Source: Lasiodiplodia sp. COLG20 (Eukaryota; Ascomycota; Dothideomycetes; Botryosphaeriales; Botryosphaeriaceae). Taken from it: DNA of 64,000 nt. The position numbers and the translations under genes were made by a program. This document shows, piece after piece, positions 1 through 10,951 of this stretch; position 1 is the first letter of the stretch; the number at the start of each line of letters is the position of its first letter. Below the pieces are notes generated by a model. It saw only the letters and a list, made by a program, of their open reading frames with translations. It was not told where the DNA came from and searched no databases. The stretch lies in assembly GCA_009801085.1 (NCBI GenBank), contig VNWV01000003.1:2356001-2420000 (forward strand). The letters are read 5' to 3'.

Positions 1-605
1 CTACTGCTGCTCTCAACGCTAAGAAGGGCTCTGACCTCGATGGCCGCCTGCTCAACCTTGACTTCAGCACTCCTCGTCCTGAAGGCCAGAACCCCAGGGA
101 CCGCGCCAACGACCGCGCCCAGAGGCACGGCGATACGCCCAACAGGCCCTCCGACACCCTCTTCGTCGGCAACCTGTCCTTCAACGCTACCCCCGACAGC
201 GTCACCGAGCTCTTCCAGGAGTACGGCACCATCACCCGTGTTTCCCTGCCCACCAAGCCTGAGGATGGCATGCCCAAGGGCTTCGGTTACGTTGGCTTCA
301 GCTCCGTCGATGAGGCGAAGAGCGCTTTCGATGCTCTCCAGGGCGCCGACCTTGATGGCCGCTCTGTCCGCCTGGACTTCGCTGCTCCTCGCGACAACAA
401 CAACGGCGGTGGCCGCGGCGGCTTTGGCGGTCGTGGCGGTGGCCGTGGTGGTGGCCGTGGTGGTTTCGGTGGTCGCGGTGGCGGTCGCGGCGGTGGTCGT
501 GGTGATTTCGGCGGCCGTGGTGGTGGTCGCGGCGGCCGTGGTGGTGGCTCGACCAACCGTGGAGGCTTCGGCGACTTCAAGGGCAAGAAGATCTCTTTCG
601 ACTAA
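1..605 (+). CDS. NSR1: Nucleolin-like RNA-binding protein NSR1/Gar2 (5' truncated)
   Basis: Nucleolar protein of the Nsr1/Gar2/nucleolin family, known for pre-rRNA processing and 40S subunit production. The reading frame enters at base 3, so the start and first exons lie outside the window. Seen: the last strand of a first RRM (DGRLLNLDF), a complete second RRM with RNP2 (LFVGNL) and RNP1 (KGFGYVGF), then a glycine/arginine tail of RGG and RGGF units ending in FKGKKISFD and a TAA at 603-605. Two RRMs followed by a C-terminal RGG box is the family's standard layout. The acidic/serine N-terminal region expected in the family is not visible because of truncation. RGG arginines are usual substrates of arginine methyltransferase in this family (known, not seen here). 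Confidence 0.93.
   Translation, partial: TAALNAKKGSDLDGRLLNLDFSTPRPEGQNPRDRANDRAQRHGDTPNRPSDTLFVGNLSFNATPDSVTELFQEYGTITRVSLPTKPEDGMPKGFGYVGFSSVDEAKSAFDALQGADLDGRSVRLDFAAPRDNNNGGGRGGFGGRGGGRGGGRGGFGGRGGGRGGGRGDFGGRGGGRGGRGGGSTNRGGFGDFKGKKISFD
414..539 (+). repeat. Three 42-bp in-frame repeats coding the RGG tail
   Basis: Three tandem copies of a 42-nt unit encode the 14-residue block RGGFGGRGGGRGGG (414-455, 456-497, 498-539). The third copy reads RGDFGGRGGGRGGR. The unit is a coding minisatellite inside NSR1. Synonymous changes between copies suggest it is not very recent. Confidence 0.75.
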
Positions 606-1139
606 ACGACTCGTCTTTTCTTCTGTGAAGAAGGCCACGAACGGTAAGTTTTGTATGGTTACTGGATAGGGACAGGTTTGGTTTCACGGTCGGGATCGGG
701 TCAACAAAAAAAAGTATTGCTTTGATATTGTCGGGATTCATGTTTGATTAAGCACACAGCGTGCTTAGTATTTCATTTCTTTAGCTCTATACACCAGACA
801 GTGGGTACAGGCGGTCGTAGTTTTCGAGAACAGGCTTAATACAGGTTCTTCTTATCCGAGAATGCTTTTGCAGTCAAGCTCAGTGATCTCCGCCAAAGCT
901 CGGCATTATGAAATATTTGCGGTAAAGTCTGACAGCCAATCCCGAATTGAGGAATGAACAACCTTCAGGACGCATGACTTTGGCAAGATTTCTGCTGTTT
1001 GTGGCGTGAGAGCAAGGCTGGGAGTCCTGAGATTGCGCACAGACCAGGCAAAAAAGTTCGGATAAGAACGAAGCCATAGCTCCTCCGCTCTGCTGCCGCA
1101 CACCTCTATTCCCAGCCCATTCTACCCAAACCGCTCAAG
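606..1139. other. Intergenic: NSR1 3' region and TPA1 promoter
   Basis: No coding potential on either strand. It holds the NSR1 3' UTR, an A-rich stretch near 706, and a pyrimidine-rich leader (cctctattcccagcccattc) just before the TPA1 start. Confidence 0.6.
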
Positions 1140-3266
1140 ATGCCGAAGCGAAAGGCTGAAGGCCCCGCCGTCGCCAACGGCAAGTCCAAGAAACGCGCCC
1201 TCTCCGACGAAGAGGCGCGCTCCAACTTCCGCAAAGGTCTTTTTGACACCAAGGTGCTTGAGGATTATCAGAAGCAATATGCGGAGTCGCAACCGTATGA
1301 TACCAGTTCGAACAGGATATGCATAAGACAACAATCCGACTGAGAATGCTATAGATACAAGCACGCCGTGATTCAGAACCTCGTCGACACCAAGCTGCTC
1401 CGTAACGTCCGCGACGAGATCCGCCAGCACATCTCCTTCACGCCCAAGGAGACGGATATCTACAAGATTCACCAGTCAGGCGATCTGGCCAACTTGGACG
1501 GGCTGGACGACTCATCGTTGGCCAAGCTCCCCTCGCTGCTCCAGCTGCGCGACGCCTTCTACTCGTCCGCCTTCCGCAAGTACATCGCGGCCATTGCAGG
1601 CTCAGGCCCGCTTAGTGGCGTGAAGACGGACCTGGCGATCAACGTATACACGCCGGGCTGCCACCTCCTGTGCCACGACGACGTCATCGGTAGCCGGCGC
1701 GTCAGTTACATCCTGTACTTGCTTGACCCGGACCGGGAGTGGAAGCCCGAGTGGGGCGGCGCGCTACGCCTGTTCCCGACCGAGGACCTGCGGACGGAAG
1801 AGGGCGCCGAGGTCAAGGTGCCGCTGCCGGATCATACCGTCGTGATTCCGCCCGCCTTCAACCAGCTGTCATTCTTTACTGTCCAGCCTGGCGAGAGCTT
1901 CCATGATGTTGAGGAGGTGTACAAGCGCGCGGTGGGCGACAACGAGGAGGATGGTGGTCGTGTTCGCATGGCTGTGAGTGGCTGGTTCCATATCCCGCAG
2001 AAGGGTGAAGATGGTTACGAGGAGGGGTTGGAGGAGAAGCTGGCGGAGCGGAGTTCGCTGCAACAGCTGGAGAGCGGAGCCAAGGCGGCGCAGTTCGACC
2101 AGCCCCAGCAGCAGTGGTTCGAATATCCGGCCGATGAAAAGGATGAGATAGAAGAGAAGGAGAAGAAGGGCAAGAGCAAAGCGGAAGAAGAGGACGACGA
2201 GGACGAAGAGCAAGCACCTCTCACTGAGCAGGAGTTCGAGTTCCTTCTCAAGTTCATGACACCCACATACCTGGCACCAGACACAGTGGAGGACCTCAAC
2301 ACTATGTTCGCCGATGAGTCGTCACTCCGTCTCGCCAATTTCCTGTCCAAGTCCTTCTCCGGGCGTCTGAGCACCTTCCTCGAGGAGCAGGACCATAAGA
2401 CGCCTGCCACCATGCCCGCCCCGGCATCGCGTACCCGCAACACTGGCGTCGCCCGCCCGCCACACAAGCATCGCTTCCTATTCAGATATCCTACGCGTGA
2501 TGCTAGCGACAACAAGGATGAAGAGCTTTCGCCGTATGACGAGCTCCTCGACGTCTTCTTCCCTAGTGTCGCCTTCAAGAAGTGGCTCGCTCTCGCCACA
2601 GGCCTGACGCTGACGAAGGCAAGCATGCTAGCGCGCCGCTTCCGCCGCGGTATGGACTATACGCTCGCGACGTCATATGATGACGAGCAGCCGCAGCTGG
2701 AGGTCACACTGGGCATCACACCTAGCAAGGGATGGGGTGATGATGATGAGGAGGGAGCTGACGGCGCTGACGAAGAGGAACAAGAAGGGAAGCAGAAAAA
2801 GAAGCAGAAGGAGAACGGCGCGACGAATGGCGCCGCGAAGAAGGGTAGCAAAGAGCAGCCCGAAGATCCCGCTCCCGCGGACGACGACACGCCCGGCGGC
2901 TACGAGATGTACATGGCTGCGGATGACGACGACGACGACGACGCTGGCTCGGATGACGGCGTCGAGGTGCCCGCCGGCTCGAAGAACAAGTCGGGCGAAG
3001 CCTCCGCCATGACGGGCGCGGGCAAGCGCCGCAAGGCCGATCCCGCCGTGTACCGCGCCAGCGCAGGCGATGACGACGACGGCGTGCTGTTCAGCATGCC
3101 CGCCGGCTGGAACTGCATGAGCGTTGTGCTGCGCGACACGGGCGTGCTGCGCTTTGTCAAGTACGTGAGTGAGTCTGCAAAGGGTGATCGGTGGGACGTC
3201 TGCGCCGATTTCGGCGTTGAGTTCGATGAGGATGATGAAGAGGATGGTGATGAGATGGAGGAGTGA
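1140..3266 (+). CDS. TPA1: Prolyl 3,4-dihydroxylase TPA1/Ofd1 (2-oxoglutarate, Fe(II) oxygenase)
   Basis: Exons 1140-1294 and 1355-3266, 688 residues. The 60-nt intron (GTATGA..ATAG) joins the frame as AESQPYKHAVIQNLVD; without splicing the frame stops at 1341. The N-terminal half is the double-stranded beta-helix oxygenase: the H-x-D iron pair is in LLCHDDVIGSR (about residue 158), the distal His in SFHDVEEVY (about 233), and the 2-oxoglutarate Arg probably in RVRMAVSGWFH. The C-terminal half matches the Ofd1/Tpa1 degradation domain. Known role: hydroxylates a proline of ribosomal protein uS12/Rps23, affects translation termination, and in fission yeast controls the SREBP factor Sre1 in response to oxygen. 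Odd: three long Asp/Glu/Lys-rich inserts (around 270-300, 455-500 and 530-545). Tail-to-tail with TPC1. Confidence 0.93.
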
Positions 3267-3635
3267 ATGGGGAGATGATGGTGTGTAATGTGAGAAGGGG
3301 GATGTGCTGGAGAATAGTTTCTGAGGCGGAGACTGTACGCCTCGGGGTGAGATCCGTCAGAGACGGCGGAGATGACCATGGGATGGTGAGTCCATTGTGG
3401 AATATAACAGCGAACCATTGAAAAGGCATATTTGACATGCAAGATACCCCTAACATAAGGGGCTTTGGATATTAGGGTATTACGGCTCTGCTAAAAAGTG
3501 TTCAGAATACAAAAGTGAAAGTTTCTATGTGTTAATCAAACGCCACCCCAATGCTTCCTCTGGTCCCGTGCAATCAACCATGTACGCTGCTCGGTAACTA
3601 GACTTAGGAAAAATTAAGTACTCAGTGTTTCTTCT
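3267..3635. other. Intergenic between convergent TPA1 and TPC1
   Basis: Shared 3' flanking DNA of two convergent genes. The TPC1-proximal half is AT-rich, as expected for 3' UTR and polyadenylation signals. No gene seen. Confidence 0.6.
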
Positions 3636-4790
3636 TCACACCTCCCCCCTCATCTCTTCCAAGGCGAGGAAAATCTTCATCACCCGCTCGTACGTCCACA
3701 TCGTCACCGCACTCGTCGGCGCCGCCTTCAGCAGGCTGACCGTCAAGCCCCGGTACAAGCCCCTCGCGCCTTCACGGCGAAGAATGGCCATGACCGTGCT
3801 CGCGACGCCCTGGTCGTAGACGGGGATGTTGCGGTGCACGTAGCGGGCGCGCGTCGGGCCCTGGACCTGCAGCCGCTTGCGCACCGTGTCGAGTGGGAAG
3901 ACGGCCGTCTTGGCCACGACGCTGGCGGCCATGCCGGCGACCGCGTCACCGGAGCCCAGATGGCCCGAGATCAGGAGCGCGGAGATGGGCTTGAACGTCT
4001 CGTAGGAGAGGAAGAAGAGGCCCATGTACGGCACGATCTGCGCGACGGCGGCGCCTAGGCCGCGGAAAAAGCCGTGGGGGCCCTCGCTGCGCGCGATGGA
4101 GGCGACGGAGGAGAGCAGCGAGGCATAGACGCGGTCGGTAGGGCCTTGGGCGGCGAAGCGCGTGCGGAGGAGATCGAGCGGGTAGGTTGCCGTCGTGGCG
4201 GCTGTGCCGGCGACGGCGCCTGAGGTGAAGGTTATGACGGCGCCCGGGAGAAGCTTCGCACTGCGCTTGTCCTGGCCATTTCTCTGCCAATCGGTGCCCT
4301 CCCCTGGTGCGCGGAGAGAGGAGAGGAAGGTCGAGGTTGTGCGGTAGGCCAGGAACTGCACGGAGCCGTAGCAGAGGTATAGCGCTTCAGCTGGCACGTT
4401 GCCCTTCCAGAGACCGGTCACGCCTTCCTCGCGCAGGATGTGCTTCAGCGTGCCGAGCGTGCCTTTGTATATGGGACCGCCGCGCGCGGAATGATGCGAC
4501 AGCGGGTCGCTGAGGGAGTGGACTTGAAGCTGGAGGCGGATCTTTATGACGTCGAGCGGCGCGATAACGAATCTACAAGGGAAGAATAGCGTTAGTGTTG
4601 GGAAGTCATAGCGATGGTAGGGCGGAGGGAGAGCTGTACCTAGATACAAGACCGGCAATGGCGCCCGAGCCAACGACCTGCCAGCGGGAGCCCTGCGGAG
4701 GAAGTTAGAATGGCTCGCGCATGGATATTTGTTGGGTGAGAGAACGGGGGGACACACCTCATCCTTCAGCTGCTCGACCTTGCCAGACAT
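3636..4790 (-). CDS. TPC1: Mitochondrial thiamine pyrophosphate carrier TPC1
   Basis: Inner-membrane SLC25 carrier that brings thiamine pyrophosphate into the matrix. Exons on the minus strand: 4790-4758, 4692-4640, 4572-3636; 340 residues. Splicing gives [18 protein letters not shown] then [16 protein letters not shown], the conserved first helix of the family. Three mitochondrial-carrier repeats carry the signature P-x-[DE]-x-x-[RK]: [20 protein letters not shown] and [10 protein letters not shown]. The C-terminal [13 protein letters not shown] block is typical of TPC1. Odd: both introns (65 and 67 nt) lack in-frame stops and together add exactly 44 codons, so the unspliced message is one open frame of 384 codons. 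A naive gene caller would keep that form, which destroys the first helix. Head-to-head with the dioxygenase gene at 5268. Confidence 0.93.
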   Translation of the reverse strand: MSGKVEQLKDEVCPPVLSPNKYPCASHSNFLRRAPAGRSLARAPLPVLYLGTALPPPYHRYDFPTLTLFFPCRFVIAPLDVIKIRLQLQVHSLSDPLSHHSARGGPIYKGTLGTLKHILREEGVTGLWKGNVPAEALYLCYGSVQFLAYRTTSTFLSSLRAPGEGTDWQRNGQDKRSAKLLPGAVITFTSGAVAGTAATTATYPLDLLRTRFAAQGPTDRVYASLLSSVASIARSEGPHGFFRGLGAAVAQIVPYMGLFFLSYETFKPISALLISGHLGSGDAVAGMAASVVAKTAVFPLDTVRKRLQVQGPTRARYVHRNIPVYDQGVASTVMAILRREGARGLYRGLTVSLLKAAPTSAVTMWTYERVMKIFLALEEMRGEV

Positions 4791-5267
4791 ACATCCAGCG
4801 GGACCCGGCAGCTCGCGCTTTGATAACCGGGGTCGCCTAGGTGATATTCGGGAGTATGGATATAGAAATGAGGTCTGGTGAGAGTAGCGGCGCAGTTGTT
4901 GGTGAGCAATCCCAGCGGCGTTGACGTTACGTATTTTGGCGGACGCTTATTCGCGGGTTGCTAACAACTTCCCCGGCCTCCGCGCTCCGGGGCCTCCTCC
5001 CCTCGCAAAAAGTGCCGGCCGGCATGGCTCTTGCTCGTCCGTCCCCCGCAGAAACACATGCGTGTTCCTTGCCAGGAACCGGCGAGCGAGTGTCAGTCCA
5101 CCCGAACCAGACCATCCTTAGCTCCGAACACCCACCACACACAACTCCACAACGCATCATTTTTACTTTTCATCCCCGCTCTCCGGGTTTTAGCTCGAAT
5201 CTCATCCACCCCGAAGCTTTTTCTTGCACGTCCTCCATCAGAAAGAGCAGCGGATTCAACAGGGAAG
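4791..5267. other. Divergent promoter, TPC1 / dioxygenase
   Basis: The 477-bp region between two divergent mitochondrial genes. The half near the dioxygenase is pyrimidine-rich. No coding sequence is supported; frames open here lack family similarity and have no good start. Confidence 0.6.
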
Positions 5268-6980
5268 ATGCTACGTCGGCTATACTCCGAATTCGGTAGA
5301 CCTCGGCACATTGCTGCAAGGTTGCTGACGCGCAGATGCTGTGTACAACACCACGCCTTTTCGACTAGCATTTTGCGGTTTGAAAAGCAGCTCGGTGGTC
5401 CTGCTTTCTCTTCAGCTGGAAAGAAGGATATTCACAGCAAGGTCGTCCACCATGTGAGCAGCAACGAGCTGCGGGAAGAAATCGAGGCGGATGCAAACAA
5501 GACTGCAACAGGCCATGCACTTCCTTCTTTCTTGGAACGGGACATTGACGCGATGCGGGCTGGAAAGCACGTGGTAGAAGAGGCCATTAGACTTGGAAAC
5601 CGCCAGAAGCTCCACCGCGTAGAGGCATCCGAAACCGTCGAGTTCGGCGTGCCTGTAGGAAGCTCTGGGTTGACCTATCCGGCCAAGATGAACGCCGTGT
5701 TCGCGAGAGACAGCTGCACTTGTCCCATGTGCGTTGATCCATCCAGCAAGCAAAAGCAGTTCCAGACGTCGGATATCCCGGCCAATATCAAAGCCACGTC
5801 AACCCTGGATCCCGAGAAGCAGACACTGGAAGTCACCTGGACCAACGACATCCCGGGTTTCCCCAAGGACCATGTTACTCGCTTTGACTTGAAGCCTGCT
5901 TCTGTGTCATGTAAAGATTCCGTCTACCACCCCCTTGAGCCGAAGAACCGGCTCGTCTGGGACGGCAAAACCATCGCTGAGAAGAACAAGTGGATATCGT
6001 ATGACCGCTACATGAAAGACGAACTTGTGCTGCACGAGGCGCTCGAGCAGCTTGGCCGCTATGGTCTCGTCTTCCTGACCGATGTGCCGGACAGTGAGAA
6101 GTCCGTCGAGCACATCGTCAGCCGGATTGGCATCCTCAAGGACACCTTCTACGGCCGCACCTGGGATGTAAAGTCGGTCCCGAATGCCAAAAACATCGCC
6201 TACACGCATCAGTATCTCGGTCTGCACATGGACCTGATGTACGTGACGAACCCGCCGCACCTGCAGCTGCTGCACTCGCTGCGTGCCCGCTCGCCCGGCG
6301 GCGAGTCCATCTTCTCCGACTCGTTGCACGCAGCCTTCACGCTCGAGCGCACCGATCGTGCCGCTTTCGACGTGCTGACCAGCACCCCGGTGCCCTTCCA
6401 CTACAAGAACGACAACCAGTCCTACGCCAAGTGGCGGCCCACCATCGAGCTGGCCGAGCCGCTCGCCGGCCTCTCCCCCAACCCGACCAACACCGTCGTC
6501 AGCGCCTCGGCCGACGACCCGGTGCTCGGCACCTCGCTCGCTGGCCGCGAGATCCTCGAGGGCGTGCGGCCGCCCCCGCGCATCAAGTGCATCAACTACT
6601 CGCCGCCCTTCCAGGCCCCCTTTGCCCCCACCGCGCTCGCTGACCTCGGCCTTTCCGGCCTCGTCCCCTTCGGCCCCTTGTCTGCCACGCAGAAGTTTGC
6701 TCCGCTGCACGACGCCCTGCAGAAGTTCGCCAAGCTGGTCGAGAGCCCGAACGCGCTGTTCGAGCACCGCCTTGAGGAGGGGCAGTGCGTGATTTTTGAT
6801 AATAGGCGCGTGCTTCACGCGCGCCGCGCCTTCGATGCAAGCAAGGGCGAGAGGTGGCTCAAGGGTGCGTATGTCGACGACGACGTGTTCTTCAGCCGGT
6901 GGAGAGTCTTGGCTGAGAAGGCGGCGGGGAGGGCGAGTGAGGGAGAGAAAGTTTGGGGGCGCTTGTATGGAAAGGTGTGA
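5268..6980 (+). CDS. Gamma-butyrobetaine dioxygenase-like enzyme (TauD family, mitochondrial)
   Basis: Single exon, 570 residues. Start chosen at the ATG in gggaagATGctacg because what follows (MLRRLYSEFGRPRHIAARLL) is an Arg-rich, acid-free mitochondrial presequence; the open frame extends further up without such character. Domains: an N-terminal GBBH-type domain with the zinc-type cluster CTCPMC (about residue 150), then a TauD/TfdA 2-oxoglutarate oxygenase with the H-x-D motif in GLHMDLMY (about 320) and the distal His in NRRVLHARRAF (about 515). The family includes gamma-butyrobetaine hydroxylase and trimethyllysine dioxygenase of carnitine synthesis; sequence alone does not fix the substrate. 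Longer than the ~400-residue animal enzymes because of the leader, linkers and a Pro/Ala-rich insert near 405-430. Confidence 0.85.
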   Translation: MLRRLYSEFGRPRHIAARLLTRRCCVQHHAFSTSILRFEKQLGGPAFSSAGKKDIHSKVVHHVSSNELREEIEADANKTATGHALPSFLERDIDAMRAGKHVVEEAIRLGNRQKLHRVEASETVEFGVPVGSSGLTYPAKMNAVFARDSCTCPMCVDPSSKQKQFQTSDIPANIKATSTLDPEKQTLEVTWTNDIPGFPKDHVTRFDLKPASVSCKDSVYHPLEPKNRLVWDGKTIAEKNKWISYDRYMKDELVLHEALEQLGRYGLVFLTDVPDSEKSVEHIVSRIGILKDTFYGRTWDVKSVPNAKNIAYTHQYLGLHMDLMYVTNPPHLQLLHSLRARSPGGESIFSDSLHAAFTLERTDRAAFDVLTSTPVPFHYKNDNQSYAKWRPTIELAEPLAGLSPNPTNTVVSASADDPVLGTSLAGREILEGVRPPPRIKCINYSPPFQAPFAPTALADLGLSGLVPFGPLSATQKFAPLHDALQKFAKLVESPNALFEHRLEEGQCVIFDNRRVLHARRAFDASKGERWLKGAYVDDDVFFSRWRVLAEKAAGRASEGEKVWGRLYGKV

Positions 6981-9901
6981 AGTTCGAGGTCGATATGGGC
7001 TTGTTTCTCCGTTACTAAGGTGATGGTTGGGAAGATAAAAGCAGGTTTAGTCTGTGATGTTGTAAATATTGGATGTCCTCTTTGAGATTTTTGTTTCGGA
7101 GGTAGGTGGAAGGATGATGCGGTATGGATCAAGTCGCAACCTTCTTTTGTATGCCTCCAAATATCTAACCAAAAGTCATGGATCAAACATACTGGGCGCG
7201 CTTGTCTCATGGTGAGTGAAGAAATCAGTGATGAAACCGCCTGGTGCACCCGTTCACGAGCAACAAGGCTTGCTTCGCAATTCCGAACAGACATCTACCA
7301 ACAGCATAGATTTGTCAGGAAGGTCACCACACTAGTAGCGAACAGCTAACCACAAACCTCCATAACTAAAGAGTAAGAGTTAACGAGGAAAAGCGACGAG
7401 GAAAAAAGCATCTGGACCTATCCATCTAGCGTGCTTCCCGTCCCCTCATCACCACCAATCGCCATCCGTCGCAACCCAGTCAGACAACGGGTCTCCTCTC
7501 ATTCGTGCACTCGGTGAGAAATATGCGGCTCTCTCGAAACGGCAGACGGCGTACGAAAGGAAGGAGGATTAGCAACTTCCAACGCAGCAAAGCCGAAGGG
7601 CGACGCCCAAACCCCTTTGGGCAACGATGTGGAGTCAGCCTTGCAGGGCACGGGGCCTAGTCTGATTGGTCGGAGCAGGGGTTGTTGACATGGATGAGGG
7701 AGGGCGAGGGGCAAAGGACAAAGGGCAAAGGGCATTGTACGCGTGCATGTGTGCGTGCGTGTGGGAAAAAGAGAAGGGGGAAAAGACCGTGGGAGAGGGG
7801 GGTGGCGACGTATTGGTCGATCGGTGTGTTCGGTCGATTGCCGGGGGAAGGGAAGTACGGTGCTGTGTGGGATTGGTTGAATGGATGTGGGATGGGAACA
7901 GGGGGGTGGTTGTGGATGAGGAAGTTGCTGCTGCAGGATGTGCTGCGAAAGGTGTGCGTCTGAGGGTGGCGGTGTACGAGGGGAGTCAGAAGGGCGTTGG
8001 AAGAGCCGAAGCACCTCTGCATCTTCTTGCTCGCATAGATCCTTGGTTCGTCGGTGTTGCTCAAAATCAGTGCACGGCATGAGTTGCCTATGCTGTAGGA
8101 CATTCACGGACGGACTGATGACTTATGTGGATGAGTTTCAAGAGAGTTGACGGAGGAGGCTGGAGCATGGTGAGTTGTAGTGAAGCACAAGACAACCACT
8201 TGGTGTACAAGATCGTCCCCTGCTATTGGTCATTTAGAGGCAGTTGTCGAAGAGTAACTGTCTGGCAATCTTACCGCCTTGGCATATTCATCCATTTAGA
8301 AAGACGATAGAATAGAAATAGAAAACTAAAAATAAAACACAGAGAAGTCTAACATCTACGTCCTTGCTGTCGAGTACGTCTTTTTGTGTTCCCTTGGGCA
8401 TTAACACGGATAATGCTGCATGTGCAAAGCTGGAGACACTTTAGTGGGATGGCAAGGAATATAGACTAGGTACGTTATGCATGTCTTGTGAAAGCTGAGC
8501 AATATTGATATGTACTGCGCGACTGTGACAGCCTAGGTATCCCTTCCCAACTCCTTACGGGCATAGCGTACGGCCCACGAGGGGCAACGGTAGGGACAGA
8601 GTTTTCCCTCATGGGCAAAGTTGCCCTCAAGCGGTTTGAAAATCCGTCCCCCGGTGCCATCCGAGCGAAAGAAGACACACAGCCCATGAACTTTGGTCAG
8701 GGCAACTCGTGCAGGCAATACGCATTGCAGTAACAAATGTGGGGGGAGTGGGTAAATCAAGAATATCAATCTGCGCCCTTCGAATACATGTGACAAGAGG
8801 GCAGCGGCCTGTGCAGGCACCCCTCGCTGGCTCCGTTGGACTGCATGATATGCATGTCCATCTTTCGATTAGTTAATGATCAGTAATAAGAAGTCGCAAC
8901 GCATCGTCGGCCCGGTCGGGTTCTTGCTTTGCAGTGTGGGGACGTTTTCCTGTGCAACCACCAAACCGGGCCGCAAAGGTAAGGGAGGGGTGCGCGTTTG
9001 GCTCAGTTCGACATGATTTGCTTTTTGTAGGGTTCAACAAAAAACAAATTAGGATTGCTCTCGCGCGTCCAACGGTCGATCTGGGCCCTGCCGTGTAACC
9101 GTCACATATGTCCTGTTGAACGAAGAAAATTTGCGTAATCAATTCTCCGAAATGTGAGACACTTACAACCTTGAACATCCAGAGAACGATATCGATGTGA
9201 GAATATCAACTTCTTTTTGAACGAGTGGTGTGAAAAGAAAATGAAATGAGGGGTGGTGACTCTCTTGAGACCTGAGAAATTACATGTATAGGAACGAGGC
9301 TTTTTGAAAACCACTCTCAGACAAGGAGACCGAATGACATACCGAAACATTGGGAAATTTGGAATGCAGCAGAACGGCAACAGCTAAAGTGAGTGATAGA
9401 TGCTGTCGCATGCATTTTCCGATGTCGGAGTCGCGCGAGCAGTTCCATTCTAGTAACCTCACATATCCCATTCCCAGCTTCTCCTGCGTACCGCTGAGCA
9501 TGTGAGCAAAATGCTACTACCTCTGCCAAGGAAAAAAAGCCAAGCAATGATGGTTGGTTTTACAGCACCGTGATTATGTGCTTCTTTCTTCGACAATGAT
9601 TTGGAACCTATAAGAGAATGCTGCGAGGAGCTACCCCAGGTTTCCACAATTATACAAGCTGAGAAAGGAGAAAGACAAAGAGAAAATTCTTCCAGACGTC
9701 TCCAGCCCTCTCCAAAACAGCCGCTGAAACAACCGCATATCTTACACAATTTGGTCAAGACAGCCATGACTCAAGAACGCATCTGTCTTAGGCGTCTTCT
9801 CTTGCGGTGTCCGTTATGCCGGAGGTAGCGGCCATTGGCGCGCATTCTGCGTCTTGGTGTTAGGGACAGGCCCTCATCCTCCGGCGGCGCGGTGCTGGGG
9901 C
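6981..9901. other. 2.9 kb intergenic stretch without a supported gene
   Basis: Between the dioxygenase and the 3' end of HAP3. About 7690-7990 is strongly purine-biased on the plus strand (runs such as gggagaggggggtgg and aggggggtgg); this keeps several frames open but gives only low-complexity peptides. From 8300 to 9500 the DNA is more AT-rich with short, unrelated frames. No tRNA, transposon termini or conserved protein recognised. Confidence 0.5.
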
Positions 9902-10951
9902 TTAGAATTCGGCGCTGCCGTTGCCGTTGTGGTGGCCGACGGTGTAGCCGAAAGCGCTGTTGTCTTGCTCGGACGTGTCGACGTCTCCGCTCAAAAGGTT
10001 GTTGTTGCCGGCACCCTCTGCACCGGCATAGGCGGCGGAGGCATTCGCACCGCCGGATGCGCTGCTCCCGGCGCCGGCAGCGGCATTGCCCTGTTGCTGG
10101 AAGCCGACGGCAGGCTTGTTCTGATTTGCGAGGAGGGTCTCGAGGCGCCAATCAATACCAATAGTTCAGATTATTCTTCGTCATATGCCAGAAAAGGATC
10201 GGCAACAAACGAAATGGGGGAGGAAGGGAAGGGGGCAGCTTACTTCGCGGTAGCGCGACAAATAGATTTTCAAGGCTTCGGCGTAGTTCTCGAAGCCAAG
10301 CGAGGTCATGGCAAAGAGGATGTCCTCGCCATTGACCGTCTTGCGCTTCTCCTGCTGGCACTTTTCGGAGGCTGGCGGCGGTCAGAAAGCTCTCGTCAAC
10401 CGGGGGTTCGCGGGACGCACCTTCGCTCGTGATGAAGGAGATGAACTCGCTGACGCATTCCTGCATGCATTCCTTGGCTTCTTTGGCGATCTTCGCGTTT
10501 TCGGGGAGAGCCATCTTCATGATGCGGGCGACTGGCGCAAAGTTGCGAATGTTAGCGTCGCTGGCAGCACTTTCGGGGCGGCCCTTGGAGGCATTTTGGG
10601 GCGGCGACTGCGATGACGGAGGAGATGCAGACGACATGGTTCAGGGCGGGCTCGGACCGTTTTTGAGCGACCGTCTGCTCAAGCGCTGATTCGAGGTGTA
10701 GGCGTGGAGAGAGCATTCGTCGACGTGCAGCAACGGGTTTGGGGCGCGCAAATCAGATGAGGGGAGAGGTGCATTTCAGACGTACCATTTGCTATAGGCA
10801 GCCATCGGTCCTGCTCCTTGACTTCGAACTCGTAGCCGAGTCCTTGCGCTTGTGTATCCTGAGCTTCTCTGTCCATATGCGGCTCCGAAGATTCGTCAGG
10901 CGACTGCGCTCCAGGTTCCACGTCCGACTTCTTCGGCGGGGTGGCCGACAT
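9902..10951 (-). CDS. HAP3: CCAAT-binding complex subunit HAP3/HapC (NF-YB)
   Basis: Histone-fold subunit of the nuclear CCAAT-binding complex (with HAP2 and HAP5), which controls respiration, iron and redox genes in fungi. Four exons on the minus strand: 10951-10786, 10531-10421, 10371-10244, 10138-9902; 213 residues. Spliced, the core reads [20 protein letters not shown], then [19 protein letters not shown], then [20 protein letters not shown]: the nearly invariant NF-YB domain (about residues 40-135). The tail is Gly/Ala/Asn-rich and ends GNGSAEF. Intron 2 is only 49 nt. The exon 4 acceptor (CTCGAG) is the first AG after a CTGAAC branch-like site and keeps the frame ([12 protein letters not shown]), but it is the least certain junction. 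A GTG-initiated in-frame extension upstream lacks any ATG and was not used. Confidence 0.92.

Noticed and set aside
5907..6818. 303-codon open frame antisense to the dioxygenase gene
   Set aside because: Mirror of a GC3-rich coding exon; composition is Val/Gly/Arg/Glu-rich with no domain, while the sense strand has full family motifs.
7499..8107. 202-codon minus-strand frame rich in Pro, His and Ser
   Set aside because: Lies in a purine/pyrimidine-skewed stretch; low complexity, competing frames on the other strand, no motif.
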